Shown piece by piece: positions 32,149 to 40,094 of a stretch of DNA of 40,094 nt. Source of the stretch: JBJXHB01 sp046160725 (GTDB lineage Bacteria; Pseudomonadota; Gammaproteobacteria; Burkholderiales; Burkholderiaceae_C). The stretch's first letter is position 1. Each line of letters starts with the position of its first letter. The stretch covers positions 1 through 40,094 of the forward strand of contig JBJXHB010000167.1 of the NCBI GenBank assembly GCA_046160725.1. Reading direction: 5' to 3'. The notes below the pieces were generated by a model. The model did no database searches and was not told where the DNA came from. It saw only the letters and a list, made by a program, of their open reading frames with translations. The position numbers and the translations under genes were made by a program.

Positions 32149-32178
32149 AGGCCCTGCGTTGCCATCGCGGGGCCTTTT
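32149..32178 (+). terminator. Hairpin terminator after tRNA-Cys
   Basis: AGGCCCTGCG (32149-32158) pairs with CGCGGGGCCT (32166-32175), including one T-G pair, around a 7-nt loop. TTT and further T-rich sequence follow. It ends only about 16 bp before tRNA-Leu, leaving little room for a separate promoter. Confidence 0.7.
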
Positions 32179-32193
32179 CGCTTCTGATCGCTT

Positions 32194-32284
32194 GCCCGGA
32201 TGGCGGAATTGGCAGACGCAGCGGACTTAAAATCCGCCGCTCTCGACAGAGGGCGTACCGGTTCGAACCCGGTTCCGGGCACCA
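32194..32284 (+). tRNA. tRNA-Leu (anticodon UAA)
   Basis: The acceptor stem GCCCGGA pairs with TTCCGGGC-side bases, with discriminator A and encoded CCA at 32282-32284. The anticodon arm GCGGA-CTTAAAA-TCCGC gives TAA. A long variable arm (GCTCTCGACAGAGGGC) marks a class II Leu tRNA, and the T-loop is GGTTCGAACCC. The MFS gene starts 45 bp later. Confidence 0.97.
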
Positions 32285-32329
32285 GCCTTTCATGACGCCC
32301 GCCGCCGCGCGGGGCAAGCGAGGTCCGCG

Positions 32330-33643
32330 ATGGCGATGGCGATGATCGATTCGTCGGCGTTGAACGATGGCGTGCGGCGGCGTGAGGTGTTCGGATGGGC
32401 GATGTACGACTTCGCCAATTCCGGCTACACGACGGTCGTGCTCACGGCTGTATTCAACGCCTACTTCGTCGGCGTGGTGGCCGGCAACGCGCCCTGGGCG
32501 ACTTTGGCCTGGACGGCAACCCTGGCACTGTCCAATGCGCTGGTCATCCTGACGGTGCCGGCATTGGGGGCCTATGCGGACCTGCATGCCGCCAAGAAGC
32601 GCCTGCTGCTCTGGTCCACCGCAGGTTGCTGCATCACGACCATCGCGCTGGCTTACGCCGGGCGAGGGGACATGGTCTGGGCGGTGGTCGCCATCGTTTT
32701 GTCGAATCTCTTTTACGCCTATGGTGAGAGTCTGACCGCCGCGTTCCTGCCGGAACTGGCACGCCCTCAGGCTCTCGGCAAGGTGTCCGGCTGGGGTTGG
32801 AGCTTCGGCTACTTTGGCGGCATGCTGACGCTGGGGTTGAGCCTGGCCTATGTGCTGTCGGCCCAGGCACGTGGCGCGTCGGCAGCGGAGTTTGTCCCGG
32901 TGACCATGTGGCTCACGGCCGTCATCTACGGGCTGGCCTCGCTGGTAACGTTTTGGCTGCTGCGCGAGCGGGCGGTGGCCCAACCCGCCGCCTCGTCGCA
33001 GGGTGTTGCGGCATCGTTGCGTCGGCTGCGCGAGACCTGGACCCATGCGCGCGACTTCACGGACTTCGGCTGGCTCCTGGCATGCGGCCTAGCCTACCAG
33101 GCTGGCATTTCGGTGGTCATTGCACTGGCTGCGATCTATGCAGAACAGGTGCTGGGCTTCCAGCAGGCCGAAACCATGATGCTGATCTTTCTGGTCAACA
33201 TTGCCTCTGCAGTCGGAGCGTTTGCCTTCGGCTACTTCCAGGATCGCGTGGGCGCCAAGCGTGCCATGGCGGTGACGCTGGTCGGTTGGGTGTGCATGAC
33301 CAGCCTAGCCTACCTGTCCACGACCAAGCCGTTGTTCTGGTGCGCGGCGGTCCTGGCTGGCCTTTGCATGGGGTCGAGCCAGTCCGTGGGCCGAGCCATG
33401 GCTGGGTTGCTGGCACCGCCGGACCGGCTTGCCGAGTTCTTCGGTCTGTGGATCTTCGCCACACGGTTGTCGGCCATCATCGGCCCGCTGACCTATGGCG
33501 TGGTGGCCTGGGCCAGTGGTGGCAACCATCGACTGGCCATCCTGTCGACAGGGCTGTTCTTTGTTGTTGGCCTGTTCCTGCTTGCCCGAATCGACCTGGT
33601 GCGGGGTCGCGCAGCGGCCGAGCAAGCAGCACGCAGCCGCTAG
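32330..33643 (+). CDS. UMF1-type MFS transporter
   Basis: This 437-residue inner-membrane protein has about 12 hydrophobic helices. The N-terminal GWAMYDFANSGYTTVVLTAV is the hallmark of the UMF1/Atg22-like branch of the major facilitator superfamily, and PALGAYADLHAAKKRLL is the MFS loop-2/3 motif. A second set of helices starts near residue 240. Some relatives export amino acids; the substrate here is unknown. ATG 32330, 32336 and 32342 are all in frame; the GAGG about 10 bp upstream favours the first two. It follows the tRNA-Leu with no terminator between. Confidence 0.88.
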   Translation: MAMAMIDSSALNDGVRRREVFGWAMYDFANSGYTTVVLTAVFNAYFVGVVAGNAPWATLAWTATLALSNALVILTVPALGAYADLHAAKKRLLLWSTAGCCITTIALAYAGRGDMVWAVVAIVLSNLFYAYGESLTAAFLPELARPQALGKVSGWGWSFGYFGGMLTLGLSLAYVLSAQARGASAAEFVPVTMWLTAVIYGLASLVTFWLLRERAVAQPAASSQGVAASLRRLRETWTHARDFTDFGWLLACGLAYQAGISVVIALAAIYAEQVLGFQQAETMMLIFLVNIASAVGAFAFGYFQDRVGAKRAMAVTLVGWVCMTSLAYLSTTKPLFWCAAVLAGLCMGSSQSVGRAMAGLLAPPDRLAEFFGLWIFATRLSAIIGPLTYGVVAWASGGNHRLAILSTGLFFVVGLFLLARIDLVRGRAAAEQAARSR

Positions 33644-33764
33644 AATCGAACGATCGTGCTATTTCATCGCCTGGCCCTTTAAGCGGTCAGAGTCCTGGAA
33701 GGTGCCGATCCTAGAATGGTCCCAATTCCCACGCCCGAGAGGGCACCAGCTGGAGCTGCACCAC

Positions 33765-34514
33765 ATGAAGGTCCTGGTAGCCGTCAAGCGCGTCGTCGAC
33801 TACAACGTGAAGGTTCGCGTGAAGTCCGACGGCAGCGGGGTCGACATTGCGAACGTCAAGATGAGCATGAACCCTTTCGATGAAATTGCGGTCGAGGAGG
33901 CCATGCGACTCAAGGAAAAGGGCGCCGCGACGGAGGTCATCGTCGTCTCGTGCGGCGTTGCCCAGTGCCAGGAGACCTTGCGCACGGCGATGGCTATCGG
34001 CGCCGATCGTGCCATCCTGGTCGAGACCGATGTTGAACTGCAGCCGCTTGCCGTGGCCAAGCTGTTGAAGGCCTTGGTCGACAAGGAGCAGCCAGGCCTC
34101 GTGATCCTTGGCAAGCAGGCGATCGATGACGACTGCAACCAGACCGGCCAGATGTTGGCTGCACTGGCCGACCTGCCCCAGGCCACTTTCGCCAGCAAGG
34201 TCGAGATCGTCGATGGCCGCGCCCGCGTGACGCGCGAGGTGGATGGTGGCCTGGAGACGATATCGGTGGGCCTTCCGGCTGTCATGACCACTGACCTTCG
34301 ACTGAACGAGCCGCGCTATGTGACGCTGCCCAACATCATGAAGGCCAAGAAGAAGCAGCTGGAGGTTTTCAAGCCGGCTGATCTGGGCGTCGATGTCACG
34401 CCTCGGATCAAAACGCTCAAGGTGACCGAGCCGCCCAAGCGTGGCGCTGGTGTCAAGGTGCCGGATGTGGACACGCTGGTGGCCAAACTCAAGAACGAAG
34501 CGAAGGTGATCTGA
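33765..34514 (+). CDS. etfB: Electron transfer flavoprotein, beta subunit
   Basis: ETF carries electrons from acyl-CoA dehydrogenases to the quinone pool through ETF dehydrogenase. The 249-residue beta subunit starts MKVLVAVKRVVDYNVKVRVK. It has the conserved NPFDEIAVEEAMRLKEKG segment, the AMP-binding LVILGKQAIDDDCNQTGQML region and the ETF-beta signature VTREVDGGLETISVGLPAVM then TTDLRLNEPRYVTLPNIMKA. The etfA ATG follows one base after its TGA. A TAGAAT at 33712-33717 may be a -10 box about 50 bp upstream. Confidence 0.97.
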   Translation: MKVLVAVKRVVDYNVKVRVKSDGSGVDIANVKMSMNPFDEIAVEEAMRLKEKGAATEVIVVSCGVAQCQETLRTAMAIGADRAILVETDVELQPLAVAKLLKALVDKEQPGLVILGKQAIDDDCNQTGQMLAALADLPQATFASKVEIVDGRARVTREVDGGLETISVGLPAVMTTDLRLNEPRYVTLPNIMKAKKKQLEVFKPADLGVDVTPRIKTLKVTEPPKRGAGVKVPDVDTLVAKLKNEAKVI

Positions 34515-34515
34515 C

Positions 34516-35448
34516 ATGGCTGTCCTTGTTGTTGCGGAACACGACCATCGGTCGATCAAGGGCGCCACGCTGAACACCGTCACAGCCGCATTGCAATGTG
34601 GCGGCGAGGTTCATGTTCTGGTGGCAGGCCACAACGCTGCGGATGCGGCGCAGGCGGCGTCGCGCATTGCCGGTGTCGCAAAGGTGCTGCATGCCGATGG
34701 CGTCAGCCTGGCCGACGGGCTGGCCGAGAACCTGGCCGCGCAGGTGCTGGCGGTGGCAGCGGGTTGCACGCATGTGCTGTTTCCGGCCACGGCGGGCGGC
34801 AAGAACGTCGCCCCGCGGGTCGCCGCAAAGCTCGACGCGGCGCAGCTCAGCGATGTCACGCGCGTGCTGTCGGCCGACACCTTCGAGCGCCCCATCTACG
34901 CAGGCAATGCGATCGCAACGGTGCAATGCGCAGATGCGACCAAGGTCCTGACGGTTCGCACCACCGGCTTCGATGCAGCCTCGGCCGAGGGCGGCCAGGC
35001 CGTCGTCGAGACGGTGCCTGCGGTGGCCGACTCCGGCAAGAGCGCATTCATTGGCCGCGAGGTGACCAAGAACGACCGGCCGGAGCTCACGGCGGCGCGC
35101 ATCATCGTTTCCGGTGGCCGTGCGCTGGGCAGCAGCGAGAAATTCACCGAGGTCCTGACGCCGCTGGCCGACAAGCTGGGGGCGGCGCTGGGCGCTAGTC
35201 GGGCTGCGGTGGATGCGGGCTATGCGCCCAATGACTGGCAGGTGGGGCAGACGGGCAAGATCGTCGCCCCCAGCCTTTACGTGGCCTGCGGCATCAGCGG
35301 CGCCATCCAGCACCTGGCCGGCATGAAGGACAGCAAGGTCATCGTCGCGATCAACAAGGATGCAGAGGCACCGATCTTTAGCGTGGCCGACTTCGGCCTG
35401 GAGGCGGACCTGTTTGTCGCAGTGCCGGAGCTCGTTTCCAAGCTCTGA
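34516..35448 (+). CDS. etfA: Electron transfer flavoprotein, alpha subunit
   Basis: This 310-residue subunit binds FAD and forms the ETF heterodimer. It starts MAVLVVAEHDHRSIKGATLN. The C-terminal FAD domain has ARIIVSGGRALGSSEKF, then ALGASRAAVDAGYAPNDWQV, QTGKIVAPSLYVACGISGAI and VIVAINKDAEAPIFSVADFG, the usual ETF-alpha signature. It is cytosolic, translated with etfB, and followed by a terminator at 35476-35503 before the acyl-CoA dehydrogenase gene. Confidence 0.97.
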   Translation: MAVLVVAEHDHRSIKGATLNTVTAALQCGGEVHVLVAGHNAADAAQAASRIAGVAKVLHADGVSLADGLAENLAAQVLAVAAGCTHVLFPATAGGKNVAPRVAAKLDAAQLSDVTRVLSADTFERPIYAGNAIATVQCADATKVLTVRTTGFDAASAEGGQAVVETVPAVADSGKSAFIGREVTKNDRPELTAARIIVSGGRALGSSEKFTEVLTPLADKLGAALGASRAAVDAGYAPNDWQVGQTGKIVAPSLYVACGISGAIQHLAGMKDSKVIVAINKDAEAPIFSVADFGLEADLFVAVPELVSKL

Positions 35449-35475
35449 GGCCAGGTCAGTCGCATGGCCGGATTC

Positions 35476-35503
35476 GGGCGCCCCAATGGGCGCCCTTGCT
35501 TTG
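35476..35503 (+). terminator. Hairpin terminator after etfA
   Basis: GGGCGCCC (35476-35483) pairs with GGGCGCCC (35488-35495), each arm being self-complementary, around a CAAT loop. The tail is TTGCTTTG. It lies between etfA and the acyl-CoA dehydrogenase start at 35519, so the latter probably relies on read-through or a promoter that I could not see. Confidence 0.72.
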
Positions 35504-35518
35504 TACGAAAGCCCCTTC

Positions 35519-37297
35519 ATGACCTACCGTGCTCCTGTCCACGACCTCCTGTTTGCAATGACCGAACTGGCCGGGCTCGATGCCGTAGCGCAGTTGCCGG
35601 GATATGAGGACGCCGGTGCCGACACCGCTAGTGCGGTGCTGGACGAGTGCGCCAAGCTGACCGAAGGCGTTCTGGCGCCTCTCAACGCCATTGGCGACCA
35701 GCAGCCATCGTCCTTTTCCGGTGGTGTGGTGACGACGACGCCGGGCTTCCGGGGCGCCTTCCGGCAGTTCGTTGATGGCGGCTGGCAGGGGCTTCAACAT
35801 CCTGTGGCCTATGGCGGGCAGGGTCTGCCCAAGCTGATCCATGCCGCCTGCAGCGAGATGGTCCAGGCGGCGAACATGAGCTTTGCGTTGTGTCCGCTGC
35901 TGACGGACGGCGCCATCGAGGCCTTGCTGACCGCTGGATCCGATGCGCAGAAGCTGGCCTATATCCCGACGATGATCGACGGTCGCTCGACCGGGTCCAT
36001 GAACCTGACGGAGCCCCAGGCGGGGTCGGATCTGTCGCTGGTGCGTACCAGGGCAGAGCCGCAGGCCGACGGCAGCTTCCGGTTGTTCGGCACCAAGATC
36101 TTCATCACCTACGGCGAGCACGACATGGCGGACAACATCGTCCACCTGGTTCTGGCGCGCGTGGTGGGTGCGCCGGAGGGCGTCAAGGGCATCTCGCTGT
36201 TCGTCTGCCCGAAGATGCTGGACGACGGCAGCCGCAATGACGTGCACTGCGTGAGCATCGAGCACAAGCTCGGCATCAAGGCCAGCCCAACGGCCGTGCT
36301 GCAGTTTGGCGACCACGGCGGCGCCAAGGCCTGGCTGATCGGCCAGGAGAACCGTGGCCTGGAGTACATGTTCGTAATGATGAATGCCGCGCGGTTCGCG
36401 GTCGGCGTCCAGGGCGTGGCAATCAGCGAGCGCGCCTACCAGAAGGCGGCGGCTTTCGCCCGTGACCGGGTGCAAAGCCGGCCGGTCGATGGCTCGCTCC
36501 CCAAGGCCGCGGCGATCATCCACCACCCGGACGTTCGCCGCATGCTCATGACCATGCGGGCGACGACCGAGGCCTGCCGCGCCATGGCCATGGTGGCGGC
36601 AGCGGCCTACGATGCCGCCCATGCCCACCCCGATGCCGTCGTACGCGCCGACAACCAAGCCTTCTACGAGTTCCTGGTGCCGTTGGTCAAGGGCTACTCA
36701 ACCGAGATGAGCCTGGAGGTGGCCAGTCTGGGCATCCAGGTGCATGGCGGCATGGGGTTCATCGAAGAGACCGGAGCGGCACAGTACCTGCGCGATGCGC
36801 GGATCCTGACGATCTACGAGGGCACCACCGCGATCCAGGCCAACGACCTTGTCGGACGCAAGACCGCGCGCGATGGCGGCGCTATGGCGCGTGCCGTGGC
36901 GGCGCGCATCTCCAGCACGGTCGCCGAGCTGCGGGCACACAAGGGGGGGGATGCGGCGGTTGCCGTCGCAGCCCGGCTGGAGACAGCGACAGCCGCCTTT
37001 TTGGACGCCGCGGGGTTCATTGCCAAGGCGAGCCGGTCGGACCCCAATGCCGCCTACGCGGGCAGCGTTCCCTATCTGATGCTCGCCGGCACCGTGGTCT
37101 CAGGCTGGCAGATGGCACGGGCGTTGCTGCGTGCACAGGGGCACCTCGCGGCGGGCCGTGACACTGCGTTCATGCAGGCCAAACTGACCACCGTCCGGTT
37201 CCATGCCGACCACATCCTGACTCGATGCGGGGCCTGGCGTGATGCCATCGTCCATGGTGCCGCTGCAGTGACCGATATGCCGCTGGAGGCCTTCTGA
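35519..37297 (+). CDS. Acyl-CoA dehydrogenase, long DmdC-like form
   Basis: This flavoenzyme oxidises an acyl-CoA at the alpha-beta bond and passes electrons to ETF, whose genes lie just upstream. At 592 residues it belongs to the long class with an extra C-terminal domain. Visible features are the N-terminal VHDLLFAMTELAGLD segment, GSMNLTEPQAGSDLSLVRTR at the FAD site, the long insert with CPKMLDDGSRNDVHCVSIEH, and the YEGTTAIQANDLVGRK motif with LGIQVHGGMGFIEETGAAQY before it. Relatives are annotated as 3-methylmercaptopropionyl-CoA dehydrogenase; the substrate is uncertain. ATG 35519 (MTYRAPVHDLLF) fits the family start. The stop overlaps the next ATG by one base. Confidence 0.93.
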   Translation: MTYRAPVHDLLFAMTELAGLDAVAQLPGYEDAGADTASAVLDECAKLTEGVLAPLNAIGDQQPSSFSGGVVTTTPGFRGAFRQFVDGGWQGLQHPVAYGGQGLPKLIHAACSEMVQAANMSFALCPLLTDGAIEALLTAGSDAQKLAYIPTMIDGRSTGSMNLTEPQAGSDLSLVRTRAEPQADGSFRLFGTKIFITYGEHDMADNIVHLVLARVVGAPEGVKGISLFVCPKMLDDGSRNDVHCVSIEHKLGIKASPTAVLQFGDHGGAKAWLIGQENRGLEYMFVMMNAARFAVGVQGVAISERAYQKAAAFARDRVQSRPVDGSLPKAAAIIHHPDVRRMLMTMRATTEACRAMAMVAAAAYDAAHAHPDAVVRADNQAFYEFLVPLVKGYSTEMSLEVASLGIQVHGGMGFIEETGAAQYLRDARILTIYEGTTAIQANDLVGRKTARDGGAMARAVAARISSTVAELRAHKGGDAAVAVAARLETATAAFLDAAGFIAKASRSDPNAAYAGSVPYLMLAGTVVSGWQMARALLRAQGHLAAGRDTAFMQAKLTTVRFHADHILTRCGAWRDAIVHGAAAVTDMPLEAF

Positions 37298-38271
37298 TGC
37301 CGTTGCCGCCGGTCCTGCAGGGGTGCGAACTGCCGATCATCGGCGCGCCGTTGTTCATCATCAGCAACCCCAAGCTGGTGCTGGCGCAGTGCACCAACGG
37401 TGTGATCGGTTCGATGCCGGCGCTGAACGCGCGCCCGGCTGAGCAACTCGACGACTGGTTGGCTGAGATCACCGACGGTCTCGCAGCCTGGAACCGAGCG
37501 CACCCCGACCGACCGGCTGCGCCCTACGCCATCAACCAGATCGTGCACAAGACCAACGACCGCCTGGATCATGACATGGCGGTTTGTGCCAAGTACAAGG
37601 TGCCTGTTGTCATTACCTCACTGGGCGCCCGCACCGAGGTCAACGACGCCGTCCACGGGTGGGGCGGCGTGGTGCTGCACGACATCATCAACAACACCTT
37701 TGCGCACAAGGCGGTGGAGAAGGGTGCCGATGGCCTGGTTGCTGTGGCGGCCGGCGCCGGCGGCCATGCCGGTACGAAGAGCCCGTTCGCCCTGGTCAAT
37801 GAGATCCGGGAGTGGTTTGATGGTCCTCTGGCGCTGTCCGGCGCCATGGGCTGCGGCGACGCGGTGCTGGCGGCGCTGGCCTGTGGGGCCGATTTCGGCT
37901 ACATCGGGTCGGCCTTCATCGCGACCGAAGAAGCGCGTGCCACCGACGCGCACAAGCAGTGCATTGTCGACAGCAGTAGCGATGACATCGTCTATTCAAA
38001 CCTGTTCACTGGTGTGCATGGCAACTACCTGAAGCCGTCGATCCGCCAGGCTGGCCTGGACCCGGACAACCTGGATCAGAGCGACCCGACCAAGATGAAT
38101 TTCGGCAGCAGCCGCAAGGCGTGGAAAGACATCTGGGGCTGCGGCCAGGGCATTGGTCCCGTCAAGCGAGTCGAGCCCGCAGCCCAACTGATTGCGCGCC
38201 TACGGCGGGAGTACGTGGCCGCTCGCCAGCGGTTGTCCTTGCCGGTCGACGCGCGCTTGCTGGCTGCCTAG
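37297..38271 (+). CDS. Nitronate monooxygenase family flavoprotein
   Basis: This 324-residue FMN-binding TIM-barrel protein belongs to the 2-nitropropane dioxygenase/nitronate monooxygenase family. It starts with LPIIGAPLFIISNPKLVLAQ. The FMN-phosphate-binding AGAGGHAGTKSPFALVNEIR is characteristic, with the His of GGHAG as the usual catalytic position, and later LSGAMGCGDAVLAALACGAD and YIGSAFIATEEARA. Its ATG shares one base with the stop of the acyl-CoA dehydrogenase (TGATG), so the two are translationally coupled. Enoyl-reductase-like members share this fold, so the reaction is not certain; a link to acyl-CoA metabolism is inferred from context. Confidence 0.88.
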   Translation: MPLPPVLQGCELPIIGAPLFIISNPKLVLAQCTNGVIGSMPALNARPAEQLDDWLAEITDGLAAWNRAHPDRPAAPYAINQIVHKTNDRLDHDMAVCAKYKVPVVITSLGARTEVNDAVHGWGGVVLHDIINNTFAHKAVEKGADGLVAVAAGAGGHAGTKSPFALVNEIREWFDGPLALSGAMGCGDAVLAALACGADFGYIGSAFIATEEARATDAHKQCIVDSSSDDIVYSNLFTGVHGNYLKPSIRQAGLDPDNLDQSDPTKMNFGSSRKAWKDIWGCGQGIGPVKRVEPAAQLIARLRREYVAARQRLSLPVDARLLAA

Positions 38272-38302
38272 TGCTGCCTACGCAACCTGAGTCCTCTACG
38301 CC

Positions 38303-38575
38303 ATGCCAAACAAGACGAAGCTGCTGATCGTCCTGGCCGCGGCCGCCACGGCAGGCTGCGCCGCCGGCGTGGGGTTTTCGATACCGGTCGGCAGCATCGG
38401 CAGCATCGGTGTCGGCGTCGACAGCGAAGGCCGTGTGACCGGCGGCGTTGCTGTGGGTCGTGGCGGTGTCAGCGTGGGCGTCGGCGGCAGTACAACGCTG
38501 CCTCGGGCGCCAGCCGCCTCCGAGGCGTCGTCCGCAACGCTACCAGCATCGGCGGCGTCAGCCGCCCGACGTTGA
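38303..38575 (+). CDS. Small Gly-rich putative lipoprotein
   Basis: This 90-residue protein starts with a short signal ending in a lipobox-like ATAGC (KLLIVLAAAATAGCAAGVGF), with Cys19 as the likely lipidated residue. The mature part is a Gly/Val/Ser repeat region (PVGSIGSIGVGVDSEGRV, then GGVAVGRGGVSVGVGGS) and an Ala/Ser-rich end. No SD is obvious. Codon composition matches its neighbours, and it fills the gap before a terminator. I do not recognise a named family. Confidence 0.62.
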   Translation: MPNKTKLLIVLAAAATAGCAAGVGFSIPVGSIGSIGVGVDSEGRVTGGVAVGRGGVSVGVGGSTTLPRAPAASEASSATLPASAASAARR

Positions 38576-38609
38576 CGCGACGTCAACGGCTTGAGGATGC
38601 ACAAAAGAA

Positions 38610-38629
38610 GAGGGCCCCGCGGGGCCCTC
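38610..38629 (-). terminator. Terminator of the substrate-binding protein gene
   Basis: GAGGGCCC and GGGCCCTC pair around a CGCG loop. On the minus strand the stem is followed by TTCTTTTGTG, a good T-rich tail, 26 bp after the stop at 38655. On the plus strand the tail (AGCATTTG) is weaker, so it may also slow transcription from the lipoprotein gene. Confidence 0.75.
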
Positions 38630-38654
38630 AGCATTTGCGCCATGCGGCGCTGGG

Positions 38655-40094
38655 TTACTTGACGGTCGTATAGCGTGCGGACGGGCGGTCATCGGCGCGA
38701 TGCCGCGTCTCCACGCCCGGCTTCATGGCCCAGGGGCGCAGCTGATGGTGCAGCGGGATGTACAGATGCTCGTCGCGGGTGCGGACCAGGGCCTCGCGCA
38801 ACATGGCATTGCGCTTGGTGACGTCGGTCTCGGTCTTCATCTTGTCGATCAACTCATCGACCTTGGCGTCGCTGATCTTGCCGAAGTTGAAATTGCCGTC
38901 CGCGCCCGTGGTCTTGGTGCGGACCAGGCTCTGCAGCGAGTACAGGCCGTCGAAGGTGGCCACACCCCAACCCAGCATATAGGCGCTGGTGTCGAAGTTC
39001 TGGACCTTCTGGATGAAGGTGGCCATCGGCTCGGCCGCCAGCCGGACCTTCATGCCCACGCGTGCCCACATCGAGATCAGTGCCTGGCAGATCTCCTCAT
39101 CGTTCACGTAGCGGTTGTTCGGGCAGTTCAGCTGGAACTCGAAGCCGTTCGGGTAGCCCGCCTCGGCCAAAAGCCGGCGTGCGCGGTCCGGGTCCGGCTT
39201 GAACGCCTGGTCGATGTCGGCGGAATGGCCGTTGACGCCCGGCGCCACCATGATGGCAGCCGGCAGCGACAGGCCGCGCATGGTGCTGCGCTTGATGGCC
39301 TCGCGGTCGATGGCGATGTTCAAGGCCTCGCGCACGCGCTTGTCCTTGAAGGGGTTCTTGCCCTTGACATCCGAGTACTTCAGTTCGGTGCTGCCCTGGT
39401 CCAGCGTGATGAAGATGGTGCGAACCTCGTGGCCATCAACCACCTTGGTCTTCGGGTCATTGCGCAGGCGGGCGACGTCCTGGGTCGGCAGGTCGGTGAC
39501 CATGTCCACGTCACCGGAAAGCAAGGCCGCGACCCGGGTGGAGTCGCTCTTGATCGGCGTGTAGACCACCTCGGTGACATTGCCCTGGTGCTTGTCCCAC
39601 CAGTCCTTGTTGACAGTCATCGTCACCTTCTGGTCAGGCGTCCAGCCGGTGATGCGATAGGCGCCGGTGCCGTTGACATTGCGCGACGCGAAGTTCTCCT
39701 CCTTGGCCCTGTAGTCCTGGACGTTCGTCGTCTTGTTCTTCTCCGCCCACGACTTGCTCATGATGAAGAAGTCGCCGATGTTGCGCAGCAGGATCGGGCT
39801 TGGGCCGGAAAGGATGAAGTCGACTGTGTGGTCGTCAACTTTTCGGATCTCGCTGATGCCGGTCACATAGATGGCCATCGTGCCCTGGGGCTGCTTGATG
39901 CGGCCGAAGGAGAAGACCACGTCGTCAGCGGTGAAGGCGACCCGTCGTGGAATTTCACCCCTTTGCGCAGATCGAAGCGAACGTGCGTGGGTGTCAGATA
40001 GGTCCACTTGGTGGCCAGAGATGGCTCAGGCTCGTAGTTGACGTTGTAGCGCGTCAGGCCCTCATAGGCATGCTGCAGGATGGCGTTGGTGGTG
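38655..40094 (-). pseudogene. Peptide/nickel-type ABC transporter substrate-binding protein, partial and frameshifted
   Basis: This periplasmic solute-binding protein of the SBP_bac_5 (DppA/OppA-like) family delivers ligands to an ABC permease. From the right edge the minus-strand frame reads NAILQHAYEGLTRYNVNYEP and WTYLTPTHVRFDLRKGVKFH then DGSP, all typical of the family. It then breaks. From about 39930 another frame continues with FTADDVVFSFGRIKQPQ and runs to the C-terminal end LYIPLHHQLRPWAMKPGVE. One missing A in the AA at 39934-39935 (plus strand), where AAA would restore SPFTADD, explains it. The signal peptide lies beyond the window. No permease or ATPase gene is visible here. Confidence 0.88.

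Noticed and set aside
33641..33646. TAGAAT overlapping the MFS stop codon as a promoter -10
   Set aside because: No -35 at a suitable distance; TAGAAT also recurs at 1651, 25651 and 33712 and is not enough alone.
38700..40001. 433-codon open frame antisense to the substrate-binding protein
   Set aside because: The minus strand carries clear SBP_bac_5 motifs over the same span, and the antisense protein has no recognisable motif.
1..40094. Mobile elements, CRISPR arrays, phage genes or horizontally acquired islands
   Set aside because: I saw no transposase, integrase, regularly spaced repeats, or segment with clearly different base or codon use; the tRNAs have no adjacent integrase.

Overview
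The window is a high-GC chromosomal segment made almost entirely of housekeeping genes. Its content and order point to a betaproteobacterium of the order Burkholderiales: an RpoE-type sigma factor followed by DUF3619, DUF3106 and RDD genes, divergent from ilvB-ilvN-ilvC-pssA-leuA; a nadE-glnB pair; tRNA-Leu-tig-clpP-clpX-lon; and etfB-etfA beside an acyl-CoA dehydrogenase. I saw no insertion sequence, CRISPR array, rRNA or prophage. No gene-free stretch exceeds about 260 bases.

Layout. 1-1468 (minus): membrane proton-pumping pyrophosphatase, cut by the window edge and frameshifted. 1683-2222: soluble pyrophosphatase. 2191-3378 (minus): FemAB/GNAT-like acyltransferase, overlapping ppa and almost touching nadE. 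3382-5451: nadE and glnB. 5474-8408 (minus): five overlapping genes, read in the order sigma factor, DUF3619 membrane protein, DUF3106 exported protein, RDD membrane protein, LOG-family hydrolase. 8663-14899: branched-chain amino acid genes plus pssA, with a probable leucine attenuator before leuA. 15080-16102: D,D-endopeptidase. 16147-18117: divergent IclR regulator and TIGR03790 exported protein. 18139-21171 (minus): hpnC-hpnD-hpnE, which make squalene for hopanoids. 21344-25653: RND efflux pair behind a near-consensus promoter with an operator-like palindrome. 25729-31820: tRNA-Leu(UAG), tig, clpP, clpX and a lon gene broken by an in-frame amber codon. 31905-32284: tRNA-Gly, tRNA-Cys and tRNA-Leu(UAA). 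32330-33643: UMF1-type MFS transporter. 33765-38271: etfB, etfA, acyl-CoA dehydrogenase and nitronate monooxygenase-like protein. 38303-38575: small Gly-rich lipoprotein. 38655-40094 (minus): peptide-type ABC substrate-binding protein, frameshifted and cut by the window edge.

The least ordinary signals are four. First, a candidate leucine attenuator at 13173-13318: an extended -10 box lies 8 nt before the ATG of an 18-codon Leu-rich peptide, so the leader mRNA may be leaderless, and a strong terminator hairpin follows. Second, the sigma/DUF3619/DUF3106/RDD/LOG cassette, whose order and topologies resemble a sigma, anti-sigma and periplasmic-sensor module. Third, the palindrome overlapping the start of the RND promoter. 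Fourth, the very tight packing of the acyltransferase gene between ppa and nadE. Three genes (hppA, lon, substrate-binding protein) carry single-base lesions; two look like homopolymer deletions, so sequencing error must be excluded before reading biology into any of them.
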